A stretch of DNA of 64,000 nucleotides. Source: CAWBRT01 sp963814745 (GTDB lineage Bacteria; Acidobacteriota; Terriglobia; Terriglobales; Acidobacteriaceae). The notes beneath the pieces were generated by a model. It was given only the letters and a program-made list of their open reading frames with translations. It searched no databases and had not been told where the DNA came from. A program made the translations under genes and the position numbers. Positions 63,398-64,000 of this stretch are shown piece after piece. Location: the NCBI GenBank assembly GCA_963814745.1, contig CAWFEA010000001.1, forward strand, positions 620,001 through 684,000. Reading direction: 5' to 3'. How positions within the stretch are numbered: the stretch's first letter is position 1; every line of letters begins with the position of its first letter.

Positions 63398-64000
63398 ATG
63401 GCATCGACAACTCCGGCGGCGCCCGAGTTCGGCGTAGAGCGGAAGGCTGTTTTCCAAGCGCACAAAAACGAAATCAGCCAAGCCCCCTCACGCGCCCAAA
63501 CTTTCATCGACAAGGCGTTCCGCAGTACTTGTTACACTTTCGCTTGGCTGATAATTCTGCTGGTGGCCTTCATCGTCCTGCGCATCGCGATGGCGGCTGC
63601 GCCGGCGATGGCACACTATGGCTTCGGGTTTCTCTCGGGCCAGGTGTGGGACCCGAATACCGGGCAGCACGGCATTCTCCCTGAAATCTGGGGAACGCTT
63701 TACACGTCGGTGCTGGCGCTGGTAATCGGAACCGCGTTTGGCGTAGCGGCGGCTCTCTTCCTGAGCGAAGCATACTTGAGCCAGATGGCGTTCGCGGTGT
63801 TGCGCGGGATGGGATTGCATCTCAACCCATTCTGGAGCAAGTTTCCCGACCGGTTGGAAAATCTGCTGAAGAACCTCATCGAGTTGCTGGCCGCGATTCC
63901 GAGCGTGGTTTATGGGCTGTGGGGACTGTTTGTCGTCATTCCGCTGATCCGCCCGCTGTGCAACTGGCTGCACCTGAAAATGGGCTGGGTGCCGTTTTTC
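63398..64000 (+). CDS. pstC: Phosphate ABC transporter permease PstC, partial
   Basis: The frame from ATG 63398 is open to the right edge (201 codons). It has a soluble N-terminal stretch of about 45 residues, a first membrane helix (FAWLIILLVAFIVLRIAMA) and the typical Pst permease blocks FGFLSGQVWDP, ILPEIWGTLYTSVLALVIGT, GVAAALFLSEA and LLAAIPSVVYGLWG. The C-terminal part lies outside the window. Forms the pst operon with pstS. Confidence 0.93.
   Translation, partial: MASTTPAAPEFGVERKAVFQAHKNEISQAPSRAQTFIDKAFRSTCYTFAWLIILLVAFIVLRIAMAAAPAMAHYGFGFLSGQVWDPNTGQHGILPEIWGTLYTSVLALVIGTAFGVAAALFLSEAYLSQMAFAVLRGMGLHLNPFWSKFPDRLENLLKNLIELLAAIPSVVYGLWGLFVVIPLIRPLCNWLHLKMGWVPFF

Overview
The window looks like chromosomal DNA of an acidobacterium or a close relative. 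This is an inference from moderate-to-high GC, Lys/Arg/Ala-rich histone-like proteins, a mirror-symmetric intergenic repeat of the tgtcatcctgag type, and a very dense, mixed load of insertion sequences. No rRNA or marker gene is present, so the phylum is not proven.

Layout. (1) 1-8.9 kb: a dynamin-type GTPase running off the left edge, a small acidic coiled-coil protein and an HNH nuclease in overlapping frames, two 113-bp direct repeats with hairpins, then an N6-adenine restriction-modification protein whose 3' end is replaced by an IS21 remnant (istA fragment, intact istB), followed by an IS91-type transposase. (2) 8.9-20.2 kb: a catabolic cluster with an organic-acid MFS permease, a cupin, a beta-keto acid cleavage enzyme, a GMC oxidoreductase, a LeuA/homocitrate-synthase-like enzyme, and a phosphotransbutyrylase/butyrate kinase pair. 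An IS1380-type element splits it and an IS630 element closes it. At least five copies of one operator-like motif surround its left part. (3) 20.2-30 kb: a decay zone. It holds two IS630 elements, an intact threonine aldolase, an AraC regulator with an amber stop, a tRNA-Met remnant, a shortened M16 peptidase, a frameshifted histone-like gene, a broken metallo-hydrolase, a truncated helicase joined head to head with a truncated exonuclease III, and a broken hydroxyacid dehydrogenase.

(4) 30-40 kb: a second catabolic block with a LysR regulator, a thiamine-diphosphate enzyme, a 3-hydroxyisobutyrate/tartronate-semialdehyde-type reductase and an MFS permease, then a split altronate-dehydratase-like pair. 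A decayed IS5-type element sits in a cytochrome c remnant between the two. (5) 40-53.2 kb: a cryptic integrative element abutting tRNA-Ser(GCT). It holds a frameshifted tyrosine integrase, two D12-class adenine methylases, a RepA-like ATPase, a pRiA4b ORF-3 protein, a radical-SAM protein with zinc-ribbon repeats, a DUF5131 gene cleanly interrupted by an IS5-type element, an IS66 remnant and several small genes.

(6) 53.3-64 kb: after a second head-to-head rearrangement joint, a phosphorus-acquisition block. A minus-strand phosphonate operon (phnC, phnD, phnE, phnX and an associated zinc alcohol dehydrogenase) is followed by a two-domain acyltransferase of the ornithine-lipid OlsF type and by pstS-pstC, which runs off the right edge. 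Together these fit a phosphate-starvation response: import and cleavage of phosphonates, phosphate-free membrane lipids and high-affinity phosphate uptake. A 150-bp MITE related to the local IS5-type elements lies in this block.

The strongest unusual signals are the repeat/hairpin array with the overlapping coiled-coil and HNH frames, the shared operator family, the BKACE-Ptb-Buk cluster, the frame-restoring IS insertion in DUF5131, and the frame junctions in the radical-SAM and integrase genes.
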